From: Omnitrophica bacterium GWA2_41_15 | GTDB taxonomy: Bacteria > Omnitrophota > Gorgyraeia > Gygaellales > Profunditerraquicolaceae | Direction of reading: 5' to 3' | Assembly: GCA_919902445.1 (NCBI GenBank) | Contig: CAKKQZ010000029.1 | Coordinates: forward strand, 1-35,461 | Length of the DNA: 35,461 nucleotides | Shown here: one piece after another, positions 24,330-31,535 of the stretch | Layout of the letters: the number at the start of each line of letters is the position of its first letter | How positions within the stretch are numbered: position 1 is the first letter of the stretch | Position numbers and translations under genes: made by a program | The notes under the pieces: model-generated | Seen by the model: only the letters and a program-made list of their open reading frames with translations | Databases searched by the model: none | Told to the model about the DNA's origin: nothing

Positions 24330-24979
24330 TAAAATTCTCCTGATTCAGGCTGCTGGACCTCAGTGTCATCGCTTAAGGCTATGTTGGTATTCCTCAAGCT
24401 GGCCTTTGAGGTTAGGCTGAAACCTTTATCCTCCAGCGTCTGTATGTCTATCTTAACTACCGGGCAATCAGCTGCAACAGTAGAACAGGTATAAGCGCTG
24501 CATCCTGAACAGCCTCCTCCGAAATTAATAGATTGCACCTTGGTGGCAATAACAGCCTCATTCTGCGTCCCTACCTTTTTTAATAACTGGGTTGTGTCCG
24601 AGGGATTAAGTTTAAAGGTGACCTTCTGCAGCATGCTAATATTTCCCTGCTCATCGAATACGGGCTGATAAAAATCGATCCTATTATTTGAGGTTATGGT
24701 TACCGGATAGTTTGTTGCGTTTATAACCCAGTTGGGGTTAGACTGGCGAAGCAACCAATTCATATTATCCATCGCCTTTCTTGCCTCTTGCTGTTCAGTA
24801 ATCTTGTCCCTTCCCGTGCGCCAGCTTTTGTCTGAACTCGTCATAACTACAAGTATAGCGCCAAACAAAAAAGCAAATATCAAAACCACAAACATCATTT
24901 CTACCAAAGTAAAACCCCTCTTCACCCTATACCTAAAATTTGTGTAATGTTTAATGTATAATGCGTAATGTAATCTCAT
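24329..24979 (-). CDS. Prepilin-like protein (PilW/PilJ type minor pilin)
   Basis: A 216-residue minor pilin candidate with the prepilin peptidase site VKRG/FTLVEMMFVVLIFAF (cleavage after Gly; Glu at +5). A region with several cysteines follows (SINFGGGCSGCSAYTCSTVA), perhaps disulfide-bonded. The ATG at 24979 gives a 23-residue leader partly encoded by a 7-nt tandem repeat. A GTG at 24922 just before KRGFTL would give a more usual short leader, but no strong ribosome binding site decides this. Genes for a PilX-like protein and a PilV-like pilin flank it. Confidence 0.8.
   Translation of the reverse strand: MRLHYALYIKHYTNFRYRVKRGFTLVEMMFVVLIFAFLFGAILVVMTSSDKSWRTGRDKITEQQEARKAMDNMNWLLRQSNPNWVINATNYPVTITSNNRIDFYQPVFDEQGNISMLQKVTFKLNPSDTTQLLKKVGTQNEAVIATKVQSINFGGGCSGCSAYTCSTVAADCPVVKIDIQTLEDKGFSLTSKASLRNTNIALSDDTEVQQPESGEF
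24943..24970. repeat. Four 7-nt tandem repeats at the start of a minor pilin gene
   Basis: On the plus strand the units are TGTAATG, TTTAATG, TATAATG and CGTAATG; the core TAATG is identical in all four. The repeat lies in the first codons of the pilin reading frame and contains TATAATG. Since 7 is not a multiple of 3, copy-number change would shift the frame from the first ATG. Confidence 0.75.
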
Positions 24980-25007
24980 TGCTGTACAACCACTTTAGGA
25001 AGCGGGG

Positions 25008-25490
25008 TCATTTTGCAATTAGCGTAACCAATTCGACAGGGGAATCCAAGCGGCCATTAGCATCGGCATCCTCTCCTGAATTCAATACTCCGTTAAAATT
25101 ACTATCCTCTCCTACTGTCTGAAAACGGCTTTTAAAAGATGCGCTAATCCTTACTCTTTTCAGGTCCGAATAACCGGTATTAGTTACCTCTATAAGGCCT
25201 TTGGCAGTTGATCCGCTAAAACCGTCAAGGTCAAAGGTTGTGTCATTAAGAGCAGAAAGATTATCGAAACCCGTCTTTTTTATTTCTTCCATCTTAGCCT
25301 GAACAGCATTAGTTGTCAGTGTTATATCGCGCGACAAATCAGATAGAAAGAACATATTTATATAAGTTATCAAAATACCGCAAAGGCAAAAGCTGAGCAT
25401 GGTAACTGTTAATAACAACTCAATCAAAGTAAATGCCTTCTTTGAGTGTTTCAGAAGCCAAATTTTGTAACTTATTCTTTTTTGTCGCAT
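25008..25490 (-). CDS. PilV-like minor pilin
   Basis: A 160-residue protein with the pilin helix KKA/FTLIELLLTVTMLSF. The residue before the cleavage site is Ala rather than Gly, and Glu is at +5. Beyond the helix, VQAKMEEIKKTGFDNLSALN is the typical PilV/PulI-like stretch. The tail DSNFNGVLNSGEDADANGRL looks like a calcium-binding or dockerin-type Asp/Asn repeat (about 129-148). It overlaps the upstream pseudopilin by 19 nt. Minor pilins of this kind prime assembly of the fibre. Confidence 0.8.
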   Translation of the reverse strand: MRQKRISYKIWLLKHSKKAFTLIELLLTVTMLSFCLCGILITYINMFFLSDLSRDITLTTNAVQAKMEEIKKTGFDNLSALNDTTFDLDGFSGSTAKGLIEVTNTGYSDLKRVRISASFKSRFQTVGEDSNFNGVLNSGEDADANGRLDSPVELVTLIAK

Positions 25491-25885
25491 TCTTCCGATA
25501 CCAGCAGAGCGCCGGTGGTGATAGTAAAGGCAGCGCTTCCAGTTACTTTACATATAGTCGGGGCCGCGGAACAATTGTATCCTGAAGGCTCTAATCTTGA
25601 GCAGCTGTAAGTATAACCCTTTACAGGGGACTGCGTAATGTAATCTATGTCCAGATAGGGAGGTTTTGTTTCGGTTAGGGACTGAAAACTTACCGGGTAT
25701 AAGCCTTTAGAGTCCTTCGCATAATTCTCCAAAGCTGTGGCAATTAACTTAATCGTACCCAGAGCGGAAGATTTATTCTGCGCGGTATTCCTCTCAATGA
25801 CTCTTACGGTGATAACCCTAAGAAGGACTGCTGAAATAGCGATAATAACCATTATGGTTATAAAATTTTTTCCCTTATTATTCAT
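25472..25885 (-). CDS. Degenerate pilin-like protein
   Basis: A 137-residue protein with a hydrophobic N-terminal helix (NFITIMVIIAISAVLLRVIT). It has a pilin-like following segment (KSSALGTIKLIATALENYAK, then DSKGLYP), the pattern that type IV pilins show after the helix. The prepilin site is degenerate: there is no G/FTLxE, and position +5 lacks Glu. Four cysteines in the C-terminal part suggest disulfides. A GspK-like or non-processed pilin role is possible. The candidate promoter at 25927-25955 lies upstream. Confidence 0.68.
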   Translation of the reverse strand: MNNKGKNFITIMVIIAISAVLLRVITVRVIERNTAQNKSSALGTIKLIATALENYAKDSKGLYPVSFQSLTETKPPYLDIDYITQSPVKGYTYSCSRLEPSGYNCSAAPTICKVTGSAAFTITTGALLVSEECDKKE

Positions 25886-25926
25886 TATTATCTTAAATTA
25901 AAAGCCGTAACTATTTATGTCGAATA

Positions 25927-25955
25927 ATGTTAGCATAAAAAGGAAGCCTTCGCAA
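25927..25955 (-). promoter_or_regulatory. Promoter candidate for the pseudopilin-pilMNOPQ run
   Basis: On the minus strand, TTGCGA and TAACAT are 17 nt apart, about 42 nt upstream of the pseudopilin ATG. The -10 context GCTAACATTAT is the same as in the rplU promoter candidate. From here to pilQ no gap exceeds 28 nt. Confidence 0.5.
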
Positions 25956-25977
25956 GAAAAATCTGTAAATAGGCTTT

Positions 25978-26001
25978 AAAAAAGGCGGGTTAATTTACGC
26001 C
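25978..26001 (-). terminator. Weak intrinsic terminator candidate
   Basis: On the minus strand a GGCG/CGCC stem with a 10-nt loop is followed by six T. The 4-bp stem is short. It would separate the pilin at 26051 from the downstream pilus operon. Confidence 0.35.
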
Positions 26002-26050
26002 GTTAGGGATATAAGCAGGCGGGAGAAAACTATGGTGTATCTCTCGGGGT

Positions 26051-26497
26051 TTACTTAAAAATCTTAAAATCGGTATCTGATGGAGATGGGGTGTCAGTGC
26101 GCCGTAACTGGCCACCGGTGACAATCTGGTAATTATGGTCTGATAGCGCGGGATTTACTGCCATGGCCCGCATGTCATACCCCCCGGGCCCAATAGAGCC
26201 AACCGTATACTGAAAATTTCCGATCTGCCCAATATTGACTAAATCCTGAAAAAGGCAGCCATCAGCAACTAAGAATTCTAAATTGCTTTCTGTTCCCTGG
26301 GCATATACTCCGGAGTGACGCGCGGCGTAAACTTCAAAACCAGTAGCTATCGTATTAAGATTTACCTGAGCATTGGATTCATTGGCCTGCTTCCTGAATT
26401 GGACCCCCTCAACTATTGCCATCGAAACCAGAAGGGCGATAATAGCCAAAACTATCATTATTTCTATTAATGTAAACCCCCTTATATTATTTTTCAT
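26051..26497 (-). CDS. Type IV pilin / pseudopilin
   Basis: A 148-residue prepilin with a textbook N-terminus: KNNIRG/FTLIEIMIVLAIIALL, Gly at -1 and Glu at +5. After the helix come QVNLNTIATGFEVYAARHSG and a small globular domain with a single cysteine near the middle. It has its own promoter candidate at 26549-26577 and a possible weak terminator after it, so it may be expressed as a single gene. Whether it is a major or minor pilin cannot be told. Confidence 0.85.
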   Translation of the reverse strand: MKNNIRGFTLIEIMIVLAIIALLVSMAIVEGVQFRKQANESNAQVNLNTIATGFEVYAARHSGVYAQGTESNLEFLVADGCLFQDLVNIGQIGNFQYTVGSIGPGGYDMRAMAVNPALSDHNYQIVTGGQLRRTDTPSPSDTDFKIFK

Positions 26498-26548
26498 ATT
26501 AGTTTTAAGATTGAACCTTAAAGCCTACAGCTTATTACAGTGTTATAG

Positions 26549-26577
26549 ATTTTAACATAAATTTATTATTTTTTCAA
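26549..26577 (-). promoter_or_regulatory. Sigma-70-type promoter for the pilin at 26051
   Basis: TTGAAA and TAAAAT on the minus strand are spaced by 17 nt, about 52 nt before the pilin ATG. The -35 lies inside the last codons of the upstream TPR gene. Confidence 0.62.
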
Positions 26578-28512
26578 AGTATTTTTTCTGATCTCGCTTA
26601 ACAACGCCTTTGACCTCTCATGAGCCGGGTCAATCTTCAGCGCAGCCTTAAATTCTAAGGATGCCTGCCTCTTTAGGCCCTTGTTTAAATATGCGAGCCC
26701 TAAATTAAAATGCGCATCGGCATAAGAAGGGGATAAGTCTAACGACCTGCTAAAAGATAATATCGACTCGTCAAAAAGGCGCGCCTGTGCAAATTTTACC
26801 CCGAGGTCGTTATAAAAAGCGGGGGAACAACTTATATTCTTTTGCTCTTTCAGGAAATCAGAAACTATTCTTAAAACAGGGGTGCCTTTGCGTAGATCTC
26901 CTGAAAGCGAATATAAGATTTCAGAACCCGCTAAATCCGCATTGCCCTTAATAAGGTAAATCCTGGCAATATTAAAATGAGAAAATTTTAATGACGGGTC
27001 AAGGCTCAAGGCCCGGCTGTACCTTGCTTTTGCCTGATCAAGTTTGCCCTGCATTTCATAGAGAGCTCCCATATTATTCTGGATCTCCCCTGCCTTGCTT
27101 CCGGGGGCTGTTTTCTCGACGATTAAATATTCCTTTTGGGCATCATCGAATCTGGCGAGTTTAAAATAAAGATTAGCCAGATTAGAATGCGCCTCCAGTA
27201 AATCCGGCATTATCTTTAATGCCTTCTTATAAGAGTCTATTGCCTTATCGAACAAGCCGCACTTTTCGTATTCCAACCCCAGATTATTAAGGGCTTGAAA
27301 ACTATCAGGAGAAAATTTAATAATTCTCTCAAAAAATACCTGCGGATTGCCCCACTCGATGTTACGGGTATGCGTGAGAAGACCATAAAGAACTAAAATC
27401 AGCGGAATAGAGAGTATGAATATCTTTTTCTTCAGGGCCTTAAAAAGTAGGTATGAAAACGCAACAAAAAAACTTAGCGAAGAGAGGTACACAAAATGCT
27501 CAGAGACAAAAGCGTTTATAGGAAATATACCTGATTGCGGTAACAGAAAAATCAAAAACCAGGATAGGAAAAATGAGGCGGCTTTCATTTTATCTTTATA
27601 CTTTAGAAAGTGAACACAGCTTACAAAAATCATTCCTAAGATAAACCAGGAGGCAAAAATACCGAAAAAACTCACCGGCCTTACAAGCTCGCGCGACATA
27701 TGCAAATCTACAGGCAAAAATAAAAGTTTTAAATAAGAAAAAATGACCTTAGGTTGCACGGTGAGCCTGATAAGAAAAGGGAACTTAACTAATGAGGGCG
27801 GCCTTAAAGTAGAGAATTTAAAAAAGAACAGCCTCAAGTATACATATAATCCGGAGATAAGAAAAAACGGGAGTGAAGACGCGATGCGGGCTCTTTTAAA
27901 ATAATATAGATAAGCAAGTATGGCTAAAGGAAATACTACTGATAGCTCTTTGGATAAAAGCCCTAACCCAAATGAAAATAAGGAAAGGGTAAGGAAGGTT
28001 GCTTTAAATTTAGCATTCTCAAATTTAATAAATAACAGCAGGGAAGAAAGCAAAAATATTGCCATCAGCATATCTGCCCTGCCTGAAATATAGCTGACCG
28101 CCTCCGTATGAATAGGGCTGACTGCAAATAATAAGGAAGCGGCTAAAGATATGGCGGGTCTTTTAAAAATCAGGTAAAGCAAAAGAAACACAAGGAATGA
28201 AACAATACCCTGCAATAAAATATTAGTAATATGGTAGCCTTTGGGGTCTAACTGCCAGAAATAATAATCCCACATATAAGATACGGTTTGAATAGGGCGG
28301 TAGAAATTTGAGCCTGAGGAAACTCCGTAATAAAGGTCGCTTGAAAATGCCCTAACCAGCAAATTTGCATCTTTTATTAACGGATTCTTGAGTATTAACG
28401 CATCGTCATCCCAGATAAACGGATTATTAAGGGTATTGAAATAGGCCAAAAAGGTGCAGGATAATATTAGGATAAGGGCGAAAAAAAATAACCTCATTTT
28501 GGAGTTAGGCAT
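26566..28512 (-). CDS. TMTC-like membrane glycosyltransferase with C-terminal TPR repeats
   Basis: A 648-residue protein. Residues 1 to about 390 form some ten membrane helices. The acidic first loop NPFIWDDDALI (about 30-40) and HTEAVSYISGRADML (about 136-150) match the TMTC/PMT-like family of lipid-linked sugar transferases (GT-C). Residues about 400-640 hold six to seven TPR units, for example NNLGLEYEKCGLFDKAIDSY and AHFNLGLAYLNKGLKRQASL. Eukaryotic TMTCs O-mannosylate proteins; bacterial homologues are mostly uncharacterised. It stands between pilin genes, which suggests, but does not show, glycosylation of pilins or other exported proteins. Confidence 0.82.
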   Translation of the reverse strand: MPNSKMRLFFFALILILSCTFLAYFNTLNNPFIWDDDALILKNPLIKDANLLVRAFSSDLYYGVSSGSNFYRPIQTVSYMWDYYFWQLDPKGYHITNILLQGIVSFLVFLLLYLIFKRPAISLAASLLFAVSPIHTEAVSYISGRADMLMAIFLLSSLLLFIKFENAKFKATFLTLSLFSFGLGLLSKELSVVFPLAILAYLYYFKRARIASSLPFFLISGLYVYLRLFFFKFSTLRPPSLVKFPFLIRLTVQPKVIFSYLKLLFLPVDLHMSRELVRPVSFFGIFASWFILGMIFVSCVHFLKYKDKMKAASFFLSWFLIFLLPQSGIFPINAFVSEHFVYLSSLSFFVAFSYLLFKALKKKIFILSIPLILVLYGLLTHTRNIEWGNPQVFFERIIKFSPDSFQALNNLGLEYEKCGLFDKAIDSYKKALKIMPDLLEAHSNLANLYFKLARFDDAQKEYLIVEKTAPGSKAGEIQNNMGALYEMQGKLDQAKARYSRALSLDPSLKFSHFNIARIYLIKGNADLAGSEILYSLSGDLRKGTPVLRIVSDFLKEQKNISCSPAFYNDLGVKFAQARLFDESILSFSRSLDLSPSYADAHFNLGLAYLNKGLKRQASLEFKAALKIDPAHERSKALLSEIRKNTLKK

Positions 28513-28523
28513 TTGTTTAAAGT

Positions 28524-28700
28524 TACCTCGCTGTTTCCTTAAGAAAGCAAGATGCGGGTCCCCGCTTACGCGGGATTTCGCTAATAGAAACTTTGTGTGC
28601 TCAATAATTCGCGCAAATAACTTACTCTACACTTACGTGTTCGTAAGTCCCTTCCTTAAATAGGTATAGGAAGGACTACCTCGTGGGGTAAGTTATGCCT
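28524..28700. repeat. Degenerate palindromic repeat block
   Basis: This stretch and the next hold no gene. It contains a diverged copy of the 112-bp element (CCTTAAGAAAGCAAGATGCG, then AATTCGCGCAAATAACTTA). Nested hairpins are CCCGC...GCGGG at 28560, CTTACGTGTTCGTAAG at 28631 and TCCTTCC...GGAAGGA around 28655. GATAACTTA-like arms close with GTAAGTTAT at 28689-28697. Confidence 0.7.
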
Positions 28701-28812
28701 GAACTTCTCCCGCTGTACCTTAGTAAAGCAAGAGGCGGGATTAATTCGCGCAAATAACTTATGTTCGTAACGAGCGTAAGCGAGTACTCCATAAGTTATG
28801 CGCTCATTAAAA
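28701..28812. repeat. 112-bp palindromic element, copy 1
   Basis: This element is 96% identical (4 mismatches in 112, counted by eye) to the complement of 35344-35455. Its core is a hairpin with arms ATAACTTATG and CATAAGTTAT around a 24-nt loop rich in GAGCGTAAGCGAG. It lies between the TMTC-like gene and the terminator of the pilin gene. Confidence 0.9.
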
Positions 28813-28844
28813 AAAGGGGAAGAGAAAAATTCTCCTCCCCTTTT
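28809..28844 (-). terminator. Rho-independent terminator of the pilin gene
   Basis: On the minus strand GGGGAGGAGAA and TTCTCTTCCCC form an 11-bp stem (one G-U pair) with a 3-nt loop, followed by seven T. It lies about 20 nt after the pilin stop. This is the clearest intrinsic terminator in the window. Confidence 0.92.
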
Positions 28845-28864
28845 ACAAGATGCAAAGGATTTTA

Positions 28865-29266
28865 TTATAACGGCGTAAGAACTCCGCCTGTGCTAGCTGT
28901 GTAAGTTACGCTTCCGGTTGTGCCTAAGGTAACAGGCGTGGCTACAAATGTGTAACCACCTGCTGTCAATGTGCAGGCGTAGTTGTAACCCTGAACTGCG
29001 GTTGCCCCACCTGCTGCATTTGCACAATAGTTACCGCCTGAAGCAATAAAACCTGTCAACCTGGCTACGGTATCCGGATATGCGCCGCTATTAGAGGTTG
29101 AGTAAGTTTCAGCTGCCGTAGAAAGACTGCGCAGAGTTGCCTTTGCAGCTGCTTCATTCGCGGTTCTCCTTGCCGTGAGCAAGTTAGGTATAGCGATAGC
29201 GGCTAACAAAGCGATAATTGCCACAACGATCATGATTTCTACGAGTGTAAAACCTTTTCTGTTCAT
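28865..29266 (-). CDS. Type IV pilin, probable major pilin
   Basis: A 133-residue prepilin. It starts MNRKG/FTLVEIMIVVAIIAL, a perfect prepilin peptidase site with a 5-residue leader and Glu at +5. After the helix comes NEAAAKATLRSLSTAAETYS, then a small Gly/Ala/Thr-rich globular domain with two cysteines (NYCANAAGG and YNYACTLT), likely a disulfide. The ATG at 29266 has AAAGGAGG 9 nt upstream. A TTG at 29287 also opens the frame but would run through that ribosome binding site, so it is rejected. A strong promoter, a long leader, a strong terminator and single-gene layout mark it as the likely main fibre subunit. Confidence 0.92.
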   Translation of the reverse strand: MNRKGFTLVEIMIVVAIIALLAAIAIPNLLTARRTANEAAAKATLRSLSTAAETYSTSNSGAYPDTVARLTGFIASGGNYCANAAGGATAVQGYNYACTLTAGGYTFVATPVTLGTTGSVTYTASTGGVLTPL

Positions 29267-29405
29267 ATTATAAAGCCTCCTTTCCAAGGTAAAATTAACT
29301 TTTGTACGCGCACACTTTTGGCCTCTTATTTTTTATCTTTAAAATGATATCTTCTATTTCTCATCTTAAGAGCCATTTTTTCTTGCGCTTAGTCACCTCG
29401 ATTAA

Positions 29406-29434
29406 TTTATACCATTTTATTAAAGGATTGTCAA
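29406..29434 (-). promoter_or_regulatory. Near-consensus sigma-70 promoter of the pilin gene
   Basis: TTGACA, a 17-nt spacer and TATAAA on the minus strand. The predicted start leaves a leader of about 130 nt before the ATG. The leader contains TCTTAAGA and other A/T-rich stretches; I see no known riboswitch. Confidence 0.85.
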
Positions 29435-29459
29435 GAATAAACCTGCATTAATCCTTGCA

Positions 29460-30746
29460 TTAAACCAATTGCGCTAAGAACGAGCTTATTTCTAACTTTT
29501 TTAATTTTACAGGAATAAGCTTGTTTTTTAAGTTAAGCCCTGATTCTAATATTACTCTTATATAATTATCGGTGTGGCCTTCCAAAAAACCGGGAGCGGC
29601 TTTAGATTCGCCTTCTATAAGCACTCCCATAACTTTATTTAGAAACTTTTTCCTATATTCGCTGGAGCATTTATCTGCTGCCTCTTTTAGGCGCTTCACC
29701 CTTTCTTTAATTGTACCTGAAGGCACATCCGAGCCTAAATTAGCCGCGGATGTGCCTTCCCTCTTAGAATAAGGAAAGATATGCACCCTTAAAGGCGCTA
29801 TCTTTCGGATTAAATCCGCCGTATTTTTAAAGTTCCCATCCGTTTCACCCGGAAACCCCACTAAACAATCGGTTGTTATCGCTATTCCAGGAATCCTATT
29901 CTTTATTTTTTTTATCAAATTCAAATAAACCTTGCCAGTATAATTACGGTGCATTTTTTTTAAAATTGTATCGTCCCCGCTTTGTATCGGTATATGCAAA
30001 TGAGGGCATAATTTTTTAGAATCTGCTATTTTTTTGATTAGCCCGTCGGTAACATCCCCCGCTTCTATAGAACTCAATCTAATTCGTAACAAGCCGCCTA
30101 TATTCTCTAATGCCTCAATTACATGCAGAATGCCTTTTTTTTCTTTCAGGTCTTCACCGTATGCGCCAAGGCAAATACCGGTTAAAACTATCTCCTTAAA
30201 ACCGGCCCCTGCGAGTTTTTCTGCTTCTTTGATAACGCTATCTAATGGCTTACTCTTGGAGGGGCCTCTGACTAAAGGAACTTTACAATACGAACAAAAA
30301 TTGTTACAGCCGTCCTGAATCTTTAAAAATGCCCTCGTATGGCCCTTAAAATTAGAAATACCAACATATAAGTTTTTACTATTCGGCTCTAATTTCTTAT
30401 CTTTTTCAAACATGCTATAGAAAAGTTTTGCTATTTTCCCCTTATCCTTATTCCTCACGCTTAAATCTACAATCCCCTCTTCTTTTATTCTCCCTGTGTC
30501 TAGCTCTGCCAGGCACCCTGTAACGATGATCCTTGCATAAGGATTTTCCCTTTTTGCCTTGCGGATTAGCCTAAGCGATTCAGAGTCAGCTTTATGGGTG
30601 ACCGTGCAGGTATTGATTACATAAACATCTGCCTTCTCATCCGAAGCCAGTTCCTTAAAACCCAAGGGAATAAACTGTTCCCTGATGCTTTGCGTATCGT
30701 ATTGGTTTACTTTACATCCTAATGTATAAAATTTAATGGTTTTCAC
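29460..30746 (-). CDS. mtaB: tRNA t6A37 methylthiotransferase MtaB
   Basis: Radical SAM enzyme that adds methylthio to t6A at position 37 of ANN-decoding tRNAs. The 428-residue protein carries the N-terminal cluster cysteines 11, 47 and 78 (TLGCKVNQYDT, VINTCTVTHK, VTGCLAEL). The radical SAM triad is Cys147, Cys151 and Cys154 (DGCNNFCSYCKVPLVRG). A TRAM-like region ends the protein. TLGCKVNQYDTQ is typical of MtaB rather than MiaB or RimO. It follows rsmE by 52 nt and precedes the pilin promoter. Confidence 0.93.
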   Translation of the reverse strand: MKTIKFYTLGCKVNQYDTQSIREQFIPLGFKELASDEKADVYVINTCTVTHKADSESLRLIRKAKRENPYARIIVTGCLAELDTGRIKEEGIVDLSVRNKDKGKIAKLFYSMFEKDKKLEPNSKNLYVGISNFKGHTRAFLKIQDGCNNFCSYCKVPLVRGPSKSKPLDSVIKEAEKLAGAGFKEIVLTGICLGAYGEDLKEKKGILHVIEALENIGGLLRIRLSSIEAGDVTDGLIKKIADSKKLCPHLHIPIQSGDDTILKKMHRNYTGKVYLNLIKKIKNRIPGIAITTDCLVGFPGETDGNFKNTADLIRKIAPLRVHIFPYSKREGTSAANLGSDVPSGTIKERVKRLKEAADKCSSEYRKKFLNKVMGVLIEGESKAAPGFLEGHTDNYIRVILESGLNLKNKLIPVKLKKLEISSFLAQLV

Positions 30747-30798
30747 TCCACACCTTCTTTTTATTCATAACAAACTGCCCCGTTCCCTCATTAAATTT

Positions 30799-31530
30799 TT
30801 AGAAGGCATATAGCCTGATAAAACTTGCAACCGCCACTGCGGCTGTCTCAACGCGCAAAACAAGGTCTCCCAATGTAACCGGAATACACCCGTAATTTTG
30901 CGCAAGTTTTATTTCCTCGCAGGTAAAATCACCCTCGGGCCCGATAAAAATCAGCACATTCCTTGGCTTAAGCCTTGAAAGTATATCTTTTAAATGCTTT
31001 CTGTTTCCCTCCAGAGCCGGAATAAGTTTTAAATCGTAGGGGCTCGAATTACCCAACACCGTTTTTATATCCTGAACCCCCTCTATAACCGGAATAGTAT
31101 TTCTCTGGCTTTGCAAAGAGGCGCTCTCTGCGATTTTCCTCCAACGCTTGACTTTTAAGATTTTTTTATCCCTGTCTAATTTTACCACTACCCGCTCTGT
31201 TTCCATGGGGATAATTCTGTCTACTCCCAACTGGGTAAGCTTATCCACTATATCGTCCATCTTTGATTTTTTCGGTATTGCGCAGGCGATAGTAAGACCA
31301 AGGTTTCCTAATCTGCTGCGCGCAGGAACTGACTTTACCGATAAGATTATACTCTCAGGGAGTAAATCTTTTATTTCTGACGCGTATTCATCCCCTTTTT
31401 CATCAAAAAGCATAATCTTCTCTCCGGGCTTAACTCGCAGAACATCCTTTAGGTAATGTACCTGATTGTTATCTCGGATGCACATTTTACCATCATGAAT
31501 ACCTTTATAAGAAACATGCAGTCTAATCAT
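30799..31530 (-). CDS. rsmE: 16S rRNA (uracil1498-N3)-methyltransferase
   Basis: SPOUT-fold methyltransferase of 243 residues that modifies U1498 in the decoding region. An N-terminal PUA-like part (QVHYLKDVLRVKPGEKIMLF) is followed by the trefoil-knot blocks FIGPEGDFTCEEI and VTLGDLVLRVETAAVAVASF, the family signature. It starts 5 nt after the Memo-AMMECR1 gene; prmA, a frequent neighbour, is absent. Confidence 0.95.
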   Translation of the reverse strand: MIRLHVSYKGIHDGKMCIRDNNQVHYLKDVLRVKPGEKIMLFDEKGDEYASEIKDLLPESIILSVKSVPARSRLGNLGLTIACAIPKKSKMDDIVDKLTQLGVDRIIPMETERVVVKLDRDKKILKVKRWRKIAESASLQSQRNTIPVIEGVQDIKTVLGNSSPYDLKLIPALEGNRKHLKDILSRLKPRNVLIFIGPEGDFTCEEIKLAQNYGCIPVTLGDLVLRVETAAVAVASFIRLYAF

Positions 31531-31535
31531 AACGG

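Noticed and set aside
28524-28812. Possible CRISPR array
   Set aside because: The repeats are few, unequal, palindromic and overlapping. There are no regularly spaced unique spacers and no cas genes.
29267-29287. TTG start giving a 140-residue pilin
   Set aside because: The extra seven codons contain the ribosome binding site AAAGGAGG of the ATG at 29266, and that ATG gives a standard 5-residue leader.
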